This document shows positions 8,611 through 15,620 of a stretch of 23,269 nucleotides of DNA, in pieces. Origin of the DNA: B30-G6 sp964633115 (GTDB lineage Bacteria; Desulfobacterota; Desulfobacteria; Desulfobacterales; B30-G6); contig CAZWEO010000083.1 of NCBI GenBank assembly GCA_964633115.1, positions 1 to 23,269 of the forward strand, read 5' to 3'. The translations under genes were made by a program, and so were the position numbers. How positions within the stretch are numbered: position 1 is the stretch's first letter; each line of letters starts with the position of its first letter. The notes beneath the pieces were generated by a model. The model saw only the letters and a list, made by a program, of their open reading frames with translations, searched no databases and had not been told where the DNA came from.

Positions 8611-8740
8611 AAGGGGAGAACTGGGAGTTAAAACCGGCTTAGGTTTTTACGAATGGACACCTGAATTTATAGAAGTGCGGCGTAAAAAGATACTCAAGCG
8701 CCTGGTGACCAGGTCCCGATCAGATAAAAAAGTGGAGTAG
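8597..8740 (+). pseudogene. Orphan C-terminus of a second 3-hydroxyacyl-CoA dehydrogenase
   Basis: In the frame beginning at base 8606 the translation starts DERGELGVKTGLGFYEWTPE and ends KKVE before TAG (8738-8740), 44 codons in all. GELGVKTGxGFYxW is the hallmark end of the C-terminal domain of 3-hydroxyacyl-CoA dehydrogenases. The intact gene just upstream already has its own version (GIRSGKGFYDYDVKF) in another frame. This piece is therefore not a frameshifted tail of that gene but the relic of a second copy, probably left by a deletion between tandem paralogues. An ATG at 8597 in this frame could give a 47-residue peptide, but I see no sign that it is a functional gene. The stop lies one base before the CoA-transferase start codon. 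Confidence 0.65.
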
Positions 8741-8741
8741 C

Positions 8742-9443
8742 ATGGCGACGATAAATAAAACGAACAATATTGATAGTGCCTTGGAACACATCCACCACGG
8801 AGATACCATCATGGTTGGAGGGTTTGGCGTGCCGGGAACGCCGTTTATGCTCATTGATGAATTACTGAAAAATGGAATCTCCAATCTGACATTGATCAAG
8901 AATGAAGCCAACGAAGATGGCATGGGAATATCAAAGCTGATTGAAGCCGGTCAGGTTAAAAAACTAATTACTTCACATCTTGGTTTGAATGCGACCGTTA
9001 TCCAAATGATGAACCGTAAAGAAATCGAGGTGGTATTTTATCCGCAAGGGATATTGGCTGAAAAAATTCGGGCTGGCGGTGCAGGTCTTTTTGGTATTTT
9101 GACCGATATTGGCATTGATACCATTCTCAGGGATAAAAAGGAGACCTTAAAGATTGATGGTCATGAGGTATTGGTTGAAAAACCATTAAGGGCTGATGTG
9201 GCCTTGATACACGCATCTGTGGCAGACCACATGGGAAATCTGATTTTCGAAAAAAGTGCCCGAAATTTCAATCCAGTTATGGCCATGGCTGCAGATACGG
9301 TAATCGCAGAGGTAGAAAAGATAGTGTCGATCGGTGAACTGGATCCAGACAGCATTCACACACCCGGCGCCTTCGTGGACTATATTGTATTAATACAGAA
9401 ACTAACGGATGAATATGGGATTTTAAAAAACCATGTCTTATAA
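8742..9443 (+). CDS. CoA-transferase (3-oxoacid / acetate type) subunit A
   Basis: This is the alpha subunit of a family-I CoA-transferase, which moves CoA between acyl-CoA and a free carboxylic acid. The 233 residues fit AtoD/ScoA-type subunits. The family signature near the N-terminus is clear: GDTIMVGGFGVPGTP (20-34). Later blocks such as FYPQGILAEKIRAGGAG and ADVALIHASVADHMGNL also fit. GTGGAG at 8732-8737 is a short-spaced ribosome binding site. The gene overlaps subunit B by 11 bp, the usual coupling for a heteromeric enzyme. In this operon it would activate the carboxylic acid left after nitrogen removal, feeding the 3-hydroxyacyl-CoA dehydrogenase. Which acid it prefers cannot be read from sequence. 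Confidence 0.93.
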   Translation: MATINKTNNIDSALEHIHHGDTIMVGGFGVPGTPFMLIDELLKNGISNLTLIKNEANEDGMGISKLIEAGQVKKLITSHLGLNATVIQMMNRKEIEVVFYPQGILAEKIRAGGAGLFGILTDIGIDTILRDKKETLKIDGHEVLVEKPLRADVALIHASVADHMGNLIFEKSARNFNPVMAMAADTVIAEVEKIVSIGELDPDSIHTPGAFVDYIVLIQKLTDEYGILKNHVL

Positions 9444-10083
9444 GGAAAAAATAGCACGCCGCGCAGCCAAGGAAATAGATACGGGGGAGGTTGTCAACCT
9501 GGGTATCGGCATACCGACCCTGATACCTAACTACTTGTCTAAGGACCGACAAGTCATAATCCAATCGGAAAACGGTATATTGGGAATGGGGCTACGGTGT
9601 CCACACGGCAAGGAAGACAGGAATTTGATAGATGCCGGCGGCAACTATATTACAACCATTCCAGGTGTATCGTTCTTTGACAGTGCGCTTTCATTTGCCA
9701 TGATCAGGGGCGGGCGTGTAGATGTCGCCTTTTTAGGCGCACTGGAAATATCGGAAGCCGGGGACCTGGCAAATTGGATCATACCGGGGAAATATGCACC
9801 CGGAATCGGTGGTGGTATGGAGCTCGCTCATAAATCAAAACGCGTAATAGTTACAACCTCTCATACAACCCGGCAAGGAAAGCCAAAAATTCTTAAGCAG
9901 TGTGAACTCCCACTGACAGCCAAAAGCTGTGTAAGTACAATCATTACCGAACTGGCGGTAATAGACATTATCAATCATGAGCTGGTGTTACGGGAACTGG
10001 CTGAGGAGACAGAATTGGAAAAAGTTTTTACCTGCACCGGTGCCGAGATTCAAGTCCCGAAAGGAGAAATCCCTAGATTTTAG
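9433..10083 (+). CDS. CoA-transferase (3-oxoacid / acetate type) subunit B
   Basis: This is the beta subunit, carrying the active site. In the family, the Glu of SENG forms the covalent glutamyl-CoA intermediate; here it is E46 in IQSENGILGMG. The protein has 216 residues, the usual length for AtoA/ScoB. Other family blocks are VNLGIGIPTLIP (21-32), FFDSALSFAMIRGGRVDVAF, and NWIIPGKYAPGIGGGMELA. Its ATG lies inside the last codons of subunit A (11-bp overlap), so translation is probably coupled and no strong ribosome binding site is needed. It ends just before an IS630 remnant, which may mark the original end of this operon. Confidence 0.93.
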   Translation: MSYKEKIARRAAKEIDTGEVVNLGIGIPTLIPNYLSKDRQVIIQSENGILGMGLRCPHGKEDRNLIDAGGNYITTIPGVSFFDSALSFAMIRGGRVDVAFLGALEISEAGDLANWIIPGKYAPGIGGGMELAHKSKRVIVTTSHTTRQGKPKILKQCELPLTAKSCVSTIITELAVIDIINHELVLRELAEETELEKVFTCTGAEIQVPKGEIPRF

Positions 10084-10086
10084 AGG

Positions 10087-10103
10087 TGTTGATTTCATCA
10101 ACA
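10087..10103 (+). terminator. Small hairpin after the CoA-transferase genes
   Basis: TGTTGAT and ATCAACA form a perfect 7-bp stem with a three-base loop, 4 bases after the stop codon. There is no T-run, only AAAATTTCT, so termination is possible but unproven. If it works, the M20 gene downstream needs its own promoter. Confidence 0.3.
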
Positions 10104-10151
10104 AAATTTCTAGACTTTTAAGGAACATTCTGCCATATATATGATATATAA

Positions 10152-10403
10152 CACGGTCGTTATTCAACCAAGTGGCACCGCTGGTTACCAAAATATTTGC
10201 CACCTTATTCGCCCGATTTCAATCCAATCGAAAGAATCTGGCTTACAATGAAAGCACGCTGGTCCATTAACTATGTGTGTAAAAACGAAGAACAACTCAT
10301 AGAGCGTTTGGATCAAGCTATTTTGGATGTTATCAATAATCCAAAAAGACTCAAGGTGCGACCAATTTTGGAACATTATTCTGACAAACGCTCTATTTGG
10401 TAG
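10152..10403 (+). pseudogene. IS630-family transposase, C-terminal remnant
   Basis: Translated in this frame, the segment reads KWHRWLPKYLPPYSPDFNPI and continues ERIW. This is the signature around the last catalytic acidic residue of the DDE domain in IS630/Tc1-mariner transposases (LPPYSPxxNPIExxW). About 84 codons remain, ending at TAG 10401-10403; a TAA at 10149-10151 closes the frame upstream. The first two catalytic residues and the N-terminal DNA-binding region are missing, so it cannot be active. No intact terminal inverted repeats were seen. It sits between the CoA-transferase and M20 deacylase genes, so an insertion and later deletion probably shaped this junction. Confidence 0.8.
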
Positions 10404-10419
10404 TAGAAAGGGTGTGTTT

Positions 10420-11688
10420 ATGCGTTCTCAAGAGAAGCAAATTGTAAAAGTTGTCGATACGCTCCTAGAAGATATTCTTGAAATGATACAGCGATTAGTC
10501 AGAGAACCCAGCACATTGGGCAATGAAGCATCTGTTTTGACTGTAATGGAAGGATGTCTACAACAGCTTGGTTTAAAACCAAAAAGAATACCAATAGATG
10601 ACCATAAATTATCTTCCCATGAGGGATTTGCTCCGGTTCCTTGGGACTACGAAAATCGGTACAACTTGGTAGCCACAGAACCCGCTGCTGGTGAGGGTGG
10701 GCATAGTGTGCTGTTTAATGGTCACCTGGATGTCGTAAGTCCAGAACCTATGGATCTGTGGCGGCAGGACCCGTTTAAGCCCGAAATTCGAGATGGGTGG
10801 ATGTATGGACGTGGTGCTGGTGATATGAAATCCGGGGTAGTTGCCATGGTATTTGCCCTATATGCAGTAAAAAAGGCCGGATTCGGACTCAAAGCACCTG
10901 TCAGCATTAGTGCTGTTATAGAAGAGGAGTGCTGTGGAAACGGGGCGTTGGCAAGTGTAATCGCCGGTTATGATGCCGATGCCGTGTTGATCCCGGAACC
11001 ATTCGGACCGACAATCCTCACGCACCAACTTGGAGTCCTATGGTTTAAAATTGTTGTCAAAGGAGTTCCGAGTCATGTGCTGGCAGCGCAGTCCGGAACC
11101 AACGCCATCGAAAAAATGTATCCTATTATTGAAGGATTACATTTACTTGAATCTGAGCTCAATAATTCCAACGTACCGAAACCATATGAACCGATTGATC
11201 ATCCCATAAATCTAAATATCGGCATCATGAAAGGGGGGGACTGGCCCTCCACTGTGCCAGCTAAGGCTGAGCTTCATGCACGCCTTTCCTACTTTCCGGG
11301 ATCCAATTTCCAGGATATCAAACAACAAATTGTTCAGGGGGTCGAACACACCTCAAAATCAGATCCATGGTTATCTGAAAATCCACCGGAGATCGAATTT
11401 TATGGTTTTCGTTCTGATGGACACGGCATTTCTAAGGAACTACCGGCATTGCGAACTTTAAACGACAGTCATCGAGCTTTGACCGGAAATAATGCGGAAG
11501 AATATATCGCCACATGCACAACCGACCTAAGAGCCTTTATACACTATGGCCGGGGACAGGCTACTTGTTTTGGCCCTATCGCCGATAACATTCATGCAGC
11601 TAATGAACGTGTAAATATAGACAGCATAATTCATGTGGCCCGTACATATGCTCTTTTTTTGGCGCGCTGGTGTGGGTTGGAAGAATAG
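10420..11688 (+). CDS. M20-family deacylase (ArgE/DapE type)
   Basis: This is a predicted dinuclear-zinc amidase that removes an acyl group from an amino acid or related amine in the cytoplasm. The 422 residues have the expected motif order: FNGHLDVV (H102, and D104), GRGAGDMKSG (D135, bridging), IEEECCGNG (catalytic/ligand glutamates among 168-170), then the dimerisation domain, and a late histidine in NIHAANERV. The true start is 10420, with GAAAGGGTG upstream; an in-frame ATG at 10327 lies within the IS630 remnant and would add about 31 unrelated residues. It is the second N-deacylase in this region, unrelated in fold to the D-aminoacylase type at 2813-4414. It may serve the opposite stereoisomer or a different acyl group. 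The transposase relic upstream leaves open whether it belongs to the same operon. Confidence 0.88.
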   Translation: MRSQEKQIVKVVDTLLEDILEMIQRLVREPSTLGNEASVLTVMEGCLQQLGLKPKRIPIDDHKLSSHEGFAPVPWDYENRYNLVATEPAAGEGGHSVLFNGHLDVVSPEPMDLWRQDPFKPEIRDGWMYGRGAGDMKSGVVAMVFALYAVKKAGFGLKAPVSISAVIEEECCGNGALASVIAGYDADAVLIPEPFGPTILTHQLGVLWFKIVVKGVPSHVLAAQSGTNAIEKMYPIIEGLHLLESELNNSNVPKPYEPIDHPINLNIGIMKGGDWPSTVPAKAELHARLSYFPGSNFQDIKQQIVQGVEHTSKSDPWLSENPPEIEFYGFRSDGHGISKELPALRTLNDSHRALTGNNAEEYIATCTTDLRAFIHYGRGQATCFGPIADNIHAANERVNIDSIIHVARTYALFLARWCGLEE

Positions 11689-11829
11689 GCCTGATTCATG
11701 AACTTTTTCCTCGCATCCATCTAAAAATTAACGTACCAAATCTTCAATATCTGAACTTAGCTTAAACAAAAGACTTCATCATCCCCTACGATCACCCTTA
11801 GGTTGTGATTGCGTAACAGAATGAAATAT

Positions 11830-11857
11830 TTGCGTTATTTTAGATAGTTAACATAAT
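11830..11857 (+). promoter_or_regulatory. Possible promoter of the HigA-type gene
   Basis: TTGCGT (11830-11835) and CATAAT (11852-11857) are 16 bp apart, 64 bp before the start codon. Each box differs from consensus, so this is a modest candidate. The surrounding 11689-11921 spacer shows no gene and no HigB toxin coding sequence. Confidence 0.35.
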
Positions 11858-11921
11858 TCGGTTGAAGCCTTCACATCACTGAAGCGGTCATTTTGCGATG
11901 ATTCAATAAGGAGTCAAGAAA

Positions 11922-12209
11922 ATGGTCATGCATAATCCACCCCACCCCGGAGAAGTAATCCGGGAACTTTGTATAGAACCGTTGGGTTTGTCTGTTACTA
12001 AGGCAGCTGAAGGCTTAGGCGTTTCTCGCACGTCACTATCAGAGCTATTGAACGGCCGACGCGGTATATCGCCAGAGATGGCAATCCGACTATCGATGGC
12101 ATTTGGAGGCAGCGCTGAAAGCTGGATCACGCAGCAGGCTCAGTATGACATATGGCTGGCTATGCAGGATGCAGAGAAAATAAAGCCACAAGTACGTAAC
12201 TTTGCCTAA
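11922..12209 (+). CDS. higA: HigA-family antitoxin / addiction-module XRE regulator, without a toxin partner
   Basis: This 95-residue protein has the HigA opening MHNPPHPGEVIRELCIEPLG and the XRE helix-turn-helix (LSVTKAAEGLGVSRTSLSEL, about 23-42). The typical NGRRGISPEMAIRLSMAFGG and WxxxQxxYDIW-like ending follow (SWITQQAQYDIWLAM). HigA proteins bind the HigB mRNA-cleaving toxin and repress their own promoter. The start has AAGGAG (11908-11913) 8 bases upstream; a second ATG two codons in is possible. higB normally lies immediately upstream, but the 233 bp there encode nothing like it, and none is seen downstream. It is either a relic of a broken module or a solitary regulator now used for other control. 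The symbol is given for family only. Confidence 0.88.
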   Translation: MVMHNPPHPGEVIRELCIEPLGLSVTKAAEGLGVSRTSLSELLNGRRGISPEMAIRLSMAFGGSAESWITQQAQYDIWLAMQDAEKIKPQVRNFA

Positions 12210-12275
12210 TGGAACAAGTGCCCACTCTCTGGTGGCAAGAGATCAACTGTTCATTTGTATATAGAGATCATAATG

Positions 12276-12362
12276 TTACTTTTCGACCCAATTGATGGGT
12301 TGATTATTATCATTTCCAGAAAAGACTTCCGTATAATCTGTGTACAATTCATGCTTTCTCAT
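12276..12362 (-). CDS. Possible 28-residue small protein (unrecognised)
   Basis: Read on the minus strand, an AGGAGGAGGG ribosome binding site lies seven bases before an ATG that opens a 28-codon frame. It begins MRKHELYTDYTEVFSGNDNN and ends in WVEK before TAA. The peptide is polar and acidic, with no signal peptide or membrane segment, and I do not recognise it. The unusually good Shine-Dalgarno is the only reason to list it. It could equally be the truncated head of a lost gene left at this operon junction. Confidence 0.3.
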   Translation of the reverse strand: MRKHELYTDYTEVFSGNDNNQPINWVEK

Positions 12363-12676
12363 TTTAATGCCCTCCTCCTATTGAGTGTCTGCACACAGAT
12401 TACCACATGGGTTTGACAGATCCGGTCACCCTGTAATAGATATTTTCAATATTTTACAGGCTATCAAACATGGCTATAAAAGATTTCTGGCGGAATAAAA
12501 AAGGGGATTTAAAGCATCTGATAGCAAGGTAACGCTGATTGACTTTGGTTGGTAAAGACAGCAGGGAATCATGACGATAAGATACATACAAACCGTTGCG
12601 CCAAATTCTGCTCAAGGACTGGTGGCGAGGATATATCCTCAAATAAAGAAGAAATTATCGCACGGACCGAAAACAA

Positions 12677-12716
12677 ATTGATGCGACCATTTGGGCAGTC
12701 GGGCAGTCGCATCAAT
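12677..12716. repeat. 11-bp perfect inverted repeat with 18-bp loop
   Basis: ATTGATGCGAC (12677-12687) is exactly repeated in reverse complement as GTCGCATCAAT (12706-12716). The loop contains a tandem GGGCAGTC pair. It lies 38 bp upstream of the GntR promoter. It could be a regulatory hairpin, a protein-binding site, or one end of a lost mobile element; there is no T-run for a terminator. Confidence 0.6.
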
Positions 12717-12753
12717 ACTCGGCCACAAATCCCACCTATTTATTTAAAGTATG

Positions 12754-12782
12754 TTGACAATATATTTTAAATATATTAATTG
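12754..12782 (+). promoter_or_regulatory. GntR gene promoter with embedded palindromic operator
   Basis: TTGACA (12754-12759) is a perfect -35 box, with an AT-rich -10 region at about 12776-12782 (TTAATT or TAATTG). Between them lies a perfect odd palindrome, 12759-12777, with 9-base arms AATATATTT and AAATATATT around one T. A symmetrical site filling the promoter spacer directly upstream of a GntR/FCD gene is probably that regulator's own operator. AT-richness weakens the palindrome's significance. Confidence 0.5.
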
Positions 12783-12812
12783 CGAGAGTCAAGAGGACAA
12801 GGGGATTCTCAA

Positions 12813-13544
12813 ATGCCGAAAAAAAATAATCATATTAAATCTCAAGCACTTAGCGAAGTTGCTTATCAGAAAATAAAAGAACTGATTGTAACGTTAAAAT
12901 TGAGTCCTAAAGCTCAAATTGATGAAGAATGGGTAGCGCAGACACTCTCCATCGGGAGGACCCCCATCCGGGAAGCCTTGTTTCGTTTGAATGCCGAAAA
13001 TCTTGTTGAAGTCATTCGGGGACGCGGATTCTTTGTTAAGGATATCAATTTGGACGATGTCGGTGGTCTGTTTGAAACTCTGTTGATTTTAGAACGGTCT
13101 GCAGTTGCATTGGCTGCCAAGAGAATTAAGAAGGACCAATTGGCGGATCTTCAGAAGACCAACGATGATTTGGACCGGGCCTGGCGTGAAAAGGACTTTT
13201 TGCAAGTGACCTTGCTGAACAGCCGGTTTCATCGCATTATTTATGAGGCCACGCATAATTCCTTTTTAATTTCTTACCTCAATAATTTGCAAAATCAAAC
13301 CCAGCGTCTGGCGTATCTATGTTTCAGCAAGGAACAGCCGTCCTATGACATGCAGTCCCACGCCGAGAGTGCGGTCCAGGATCACCAGTCGTTGATCGAA
13401 CAGCTTGGGTTGCGCAGTGACATTAAAGCGACTGAGATAATTTCCGAACATGTAAAGCTGTTCCAACGCCGGGTCATTCATTTTATGCTGCCGGCTCTGG
13501 AGTTATTGGATTCAATTGCACCGGTACAGGCTGTTCAAAGTTAA
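12813..13544 (+). CDS. GntR-family transcriptional regulator, FadR/FCD subfamily
   Basis: The 243-residue regulator has an N-terminal winged helix, with the recognition region DEEWVAQTLSIGRTPIREAL (37-56) followed by LVEVIRGRGFFVKD. A C-terminal FCD ligand-binding domain runs from about residue 85. The FCD metal or ligand residues appear to be H140 (NSRFHRII), H191 (DHQSLIEQL) and H213 (SEHVKLF), with N136 where an Asp is common. Such proteins usually sense carboxylic acids or their derivatives. The ATG at 12813 has AAGGGG 8 bases upstream; a TTG at 12780 is less likely. It stands immediately upstream of mttB2 and is probably its local regulator, with a candidate palindromic site in its own promoter. 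Confidence 0.93.
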   Translation: MPKKNNHIKSQALSEVAYQKIKELIVTLKLSPKAQIDEEWVAQTLSIGRTPIREALFRLNAENLVEVIRGRGFFVKDINLDDVGGLFETLLILERSAVALAAKRIKKDQLADLQKTNDDLDRAWREKDFLQVTLLNSRFHRIIYEATHNSFLISYLNNLQNQTQRLAYLCFSKEQPSYDMQSHAESAVQDHQSLIEQLGLRSDIKATEIISEHVKLFQRRVIHFMLPALELLDSIAPVQAVQS

Positions 13545-13548
13545 TACA

Positions 13549-13580
13549 TGAATCCTGCATGAAATTTCATGCAGGATTCA
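13549..13580. repeat. Perfect 32-bp palindrome after the GntR gene
   Basis: The arms TGAATCCTGCATGAAA (13549-13564) and TTTCATGCAGGATTCA (13565-13580) are exact reverse complements with no spacer. It begins four bases after the GntR stop codon. A 16-bp stem would end transcripts or protect their 3' ends, but there is no T-run. As DNA it could also be a cruciform or a dimeric protein site for mttB2 control. Confidence 0.75.
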
Positions 13581-13732
13581 AGTAATACTACCTCACAGGG
13601 CTTCAAATTTGCTTTTGACTAGCGTTGTGAACGGCGATAGTGAGCACAATCCCCTCACATTGCAGCGCGGGTCATCATAAAATATCAGGAAACTCTAATG
13701 AGCCACCTTTGTAGATGTGGCAAGGGGCGCAC

Positions 13733-15169
13733 GTGGCAAATACATATCCCGAACTCAACAACCGACCCGCTTTAACCATACTTAGCCTAGAGCAGATTGA
13801 ACAAATTCATCTGGCAACCATGCAGGTCTTAGAGCGCACCGGCATCCAGATCTCGCATCCCAAGGCTTTGGAACTGCTTTACGACAGTGGTGCTAAGGTA
13901 GCGGGCAACCGGGTTCGCATTCCAGCCAACATGGTTGAGGCTGCCATCCAACAGTCACCGACCTATTTTACCTTGGGCAAACGAGGCGGTGAAAAAGCGA
14001 TCGACCTGCTGGACGACAAAAGCTGGTATGGCGCGGGTCTGGATTGTGTCGACTACCTGGACCCTATCACAGATGAACGCCGTAAATTTACCAGCGGGGA
14101 TTGCCGCATAACTGGAATGATCGCTAATGCTCTGAACAATTATGATTGGTGTATGACGCTTGGTTTTGCCGACGATGTCAAGCCCCACTTGGCCGAAAGG
14201 GTGGCCGCAAGACAGGCACTGACCTATTGCAATAAACCGCTATTTTTTTGCTGCAGCAATATTGACAGTTTGCAGGCCATTTATGAAATGGGCCAATTGA
14301 TCGCCGGCAGTGAAAAGAATTTTTGCACAGCACCACCCATCGTAACGTTATCATCAGCCATTTCACCCCTGGAGTTTGATAACGACACGGTTGAGAAGAT
14401 AATATTCTGCGCTGAAAAAGGCATCCCCCAAACTTTTTTTTCAGGGCTTCAGGCTGGGGCTACTTCACCGGTTACTTTTGCCGGCACCATCGTTCAAGGC
14501 AGCGCTGAATCCCTGGGTGGGCTGGTGATTGCCCAGCTTGTTCGATCAGGGGCTCCGGCCATTTATGGCGCCTTTAACACCATCATGGATATGGTGACGA
14601 CCGTATTTTCTTATGGCGCGGTGGAAATGAATTTGATGACGGCGGCCATGGCCCAAATGGCCCGGCATTATAAGCTGCCCTTTTTCGGTACAGCCGGCTG
14701 CTCCGATGCCAAGTCTGATGACGATCCGCAGGCCATTGTCGAAGCGACATTCTCATGTCTGAGTTCTGGCCTTAGTGGTGCAAACCTTGTACATGATCTG
14801 GGCCTGCTGGACCACTCGGATCTAATCTCACCAAAATATCTGGTATTAGTCGATGAAATCCTTTGTATGGTGAGTCAATATATGAAGGGTATTGCCATCA
14901 ATGATGAAACCCTGGCGCTTGACTTGATTGACCGAGTTGGACCCGCGGGAAACTACCTGGAAGCGGCACATACCAGGCGGAACTTCCGAACGGTCTATTA
15001 TTCAAAACTTTTCGACCGAACAAGCTATGACGTATGGCGCCAACAAGGTGGGAAAGGAATGTCGGTCCTGTTGCGCGAGAAGACCAGGCGTTTAATCGAT
15101 TCCGATCCTGATATGGTGTCAACAGAGATTATCGAGGAAATGGATCGTCTGGCAAAACATTGGAAATGA
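13733..15169 (+). CDS. MttB2: pyrrolysine-free trimethylamine methyltransferase (MttB) family protein
   Basis: This is a predicted amine:corrinoid methyltransferase of the non-Pyl COG5598 group. The frame is open without an amber codon. Family blocks include LTILSLEQIEQIHLATMQVL (14-33), the TSPVTFAGTIVQGSAESLGG block (244-263), GTAGCSDAKSDDDPQAIVEA (319-338), and RVGPAGNYLEAAHT near the end. The SDAK block is the usual form in glycine-betaine and trimethylamine methyltransferases, and differs from MttB1 and MttB3. The start is uncertain: GTG 13733 has AAGGGG 5 bases upstream (478 residues), while the in-frame ATG 13715 has no site. It is followed after 46 bp by the ferredoxin and aldehyde:ferredoxin oxidoreductase genes. 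The substrate is not identifiable; a betaine or other N-methylated amino acid is plausible. Confidence 0.9.
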   Translation: MANTYPELNNRPALTILSLEQIEQIHLATMQVLERTGIQISHPKALELLYDSGAKVAGNRVRIPANMVEAAIQQSPTYFTLGKRGGEKAIDLLDDKSWYGAGLDCVDYLDPITDERRKFTSGDCRITGMIANALNNYDWCMTLGFADDVKPHLAERVAARQALTYCNKPLFFCCSNIDSLQAIYEMGQLIAGSEKNFCTAPPIVTLSSAISPLEFDNDTVEKIIFCAEKGIPQTFFSGLQAGATSPVTFAGTIVQGSAESLGGLVIAQLVRSGAPAIYGAFNTIMDMVTTVFSYGAVEMNLMTAAMAQMARHYKLPFFGTAGCSDAKSDDDPQAIVEATFSCLSSGLSGANLVHDLGLLDHSDLISPKYLVLVDEILCMVSQYMKGIAINDETLALDLIDRVGPAGNYLEAAHTRRNFRTVYYSKLFDRTSYDVWRQQGGKGMSVLLREKTRRLIDSDPDMVSTEIIEEMDRLAKHWK

Positions 15170-15215
15170 TCGGGATGAGGTATAAAATTGTTCAACGATT
15201 TAAAGGAGTGAACTT

Positions 15216-15620
15216 GTGAAATTAATAGCCAAACACGGAAATTGCTCCGGCTGCAACACATGTCGGTTGGCTTGTGCCATTGTCAATTTTCAAGAAGTCA
15301 ACCCATCTAAATCCCTTTTACGTATAGAAGCGCGTTTTCCCGCTCCGGGTGATTATCGGATCATTGTGTGTGATCAGTGTGGTGAGTGCGCCGATAACTG
15401 CCCTGAGGATGCCATCCGATTTGAGGCGGGTGCCTTTCTTGTGGATCCGGAAGCATGCAACGGATGCCTGATATGTGTTGAGGTCTGTCCCCGAGATGTC
15501 ATGTTCGAGCGGGTTGATTCGGATGTGCCTGCCAAATGTGTTCTATGTGGAGAGTGCGCGGTTGTTTGTCCACGGGAGGCCATCGAATTGACAGAAGAAT
15601 CGACCAAGGAGGTGGCCTAA
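15216..15620 (+). CDS. Four-cluster [4Fe-4S] ferredoxin subunit for aldehyde:ferredoxin oxidoreductase
   Basis: The 134-residue electron carrier has sixteen cysteines in four CxxCxxCxxxC sets: C10-C13-C16-C20, C52-C55-C58-C62, C81-C84-C87-C91 and C108-C111-C114-C118. It should hold four [4Fe-4S] clusters and act as an electron wire, as in HycB-like small subunits. It starts with GTG, supported by AAAGGAG (15202-15208). It ends one base before the oxidoreductase start codon, so the two are surely co-translated and probably form a complex. It would carry low-potential electrons from aldehyde oxidation to the ferredoxin pool or a further partner. There is no signal peptide, so it is cytoplasmic. 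Confidence 0.92.
   Translation: MKLIAKHGNCSGCNTCRLACAIVNFQEVNPSKSLLRIEARFPAPGDYRIIVCDQCGECADNCPEDAIRFEAGAFLVDPEACNGCLICVEVCPRDVMFERVDSDVPAKCVLCGECAVVCPREAIELTEESTKEVA

Larger units (their letters stand above)
12210..12753. other. Gene-poor spacer between higA and the GntR gene
   Basis: No protein-like reading frame of useful length is convincing here; short frames on both strands have no recognisable motifs. The stretch holds a possible tiny minus-strand ORF (12276-12362), a 9-bp inverted repeat AATCTGTGT/ACACAGATT (12335-12343 and 12393-12401) flanking its start, and a 7-bp inverted repeat CCTGTAA/TTACAGG (12430-12436 and 12454-12460). It also holds a strong 11-bp inverted repeat at 12677-12716. 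It has the look of a decayed or recombined junction between two operons. Confidence 0.5.

Noticed and set aside
10327..10419. Longer N-terminus for the M20 deacylase
   Set aside because: These 31 codons are the IS630 remnant read in another frame; the ATG at 10420 has a ribosome binding site and matches the family start.
12470..12532. 20-codon ORF beginning MAIKDFWRNKK
   Set aside because: No ribosome binding site and no known motif; probably chance or a decayed gene head.
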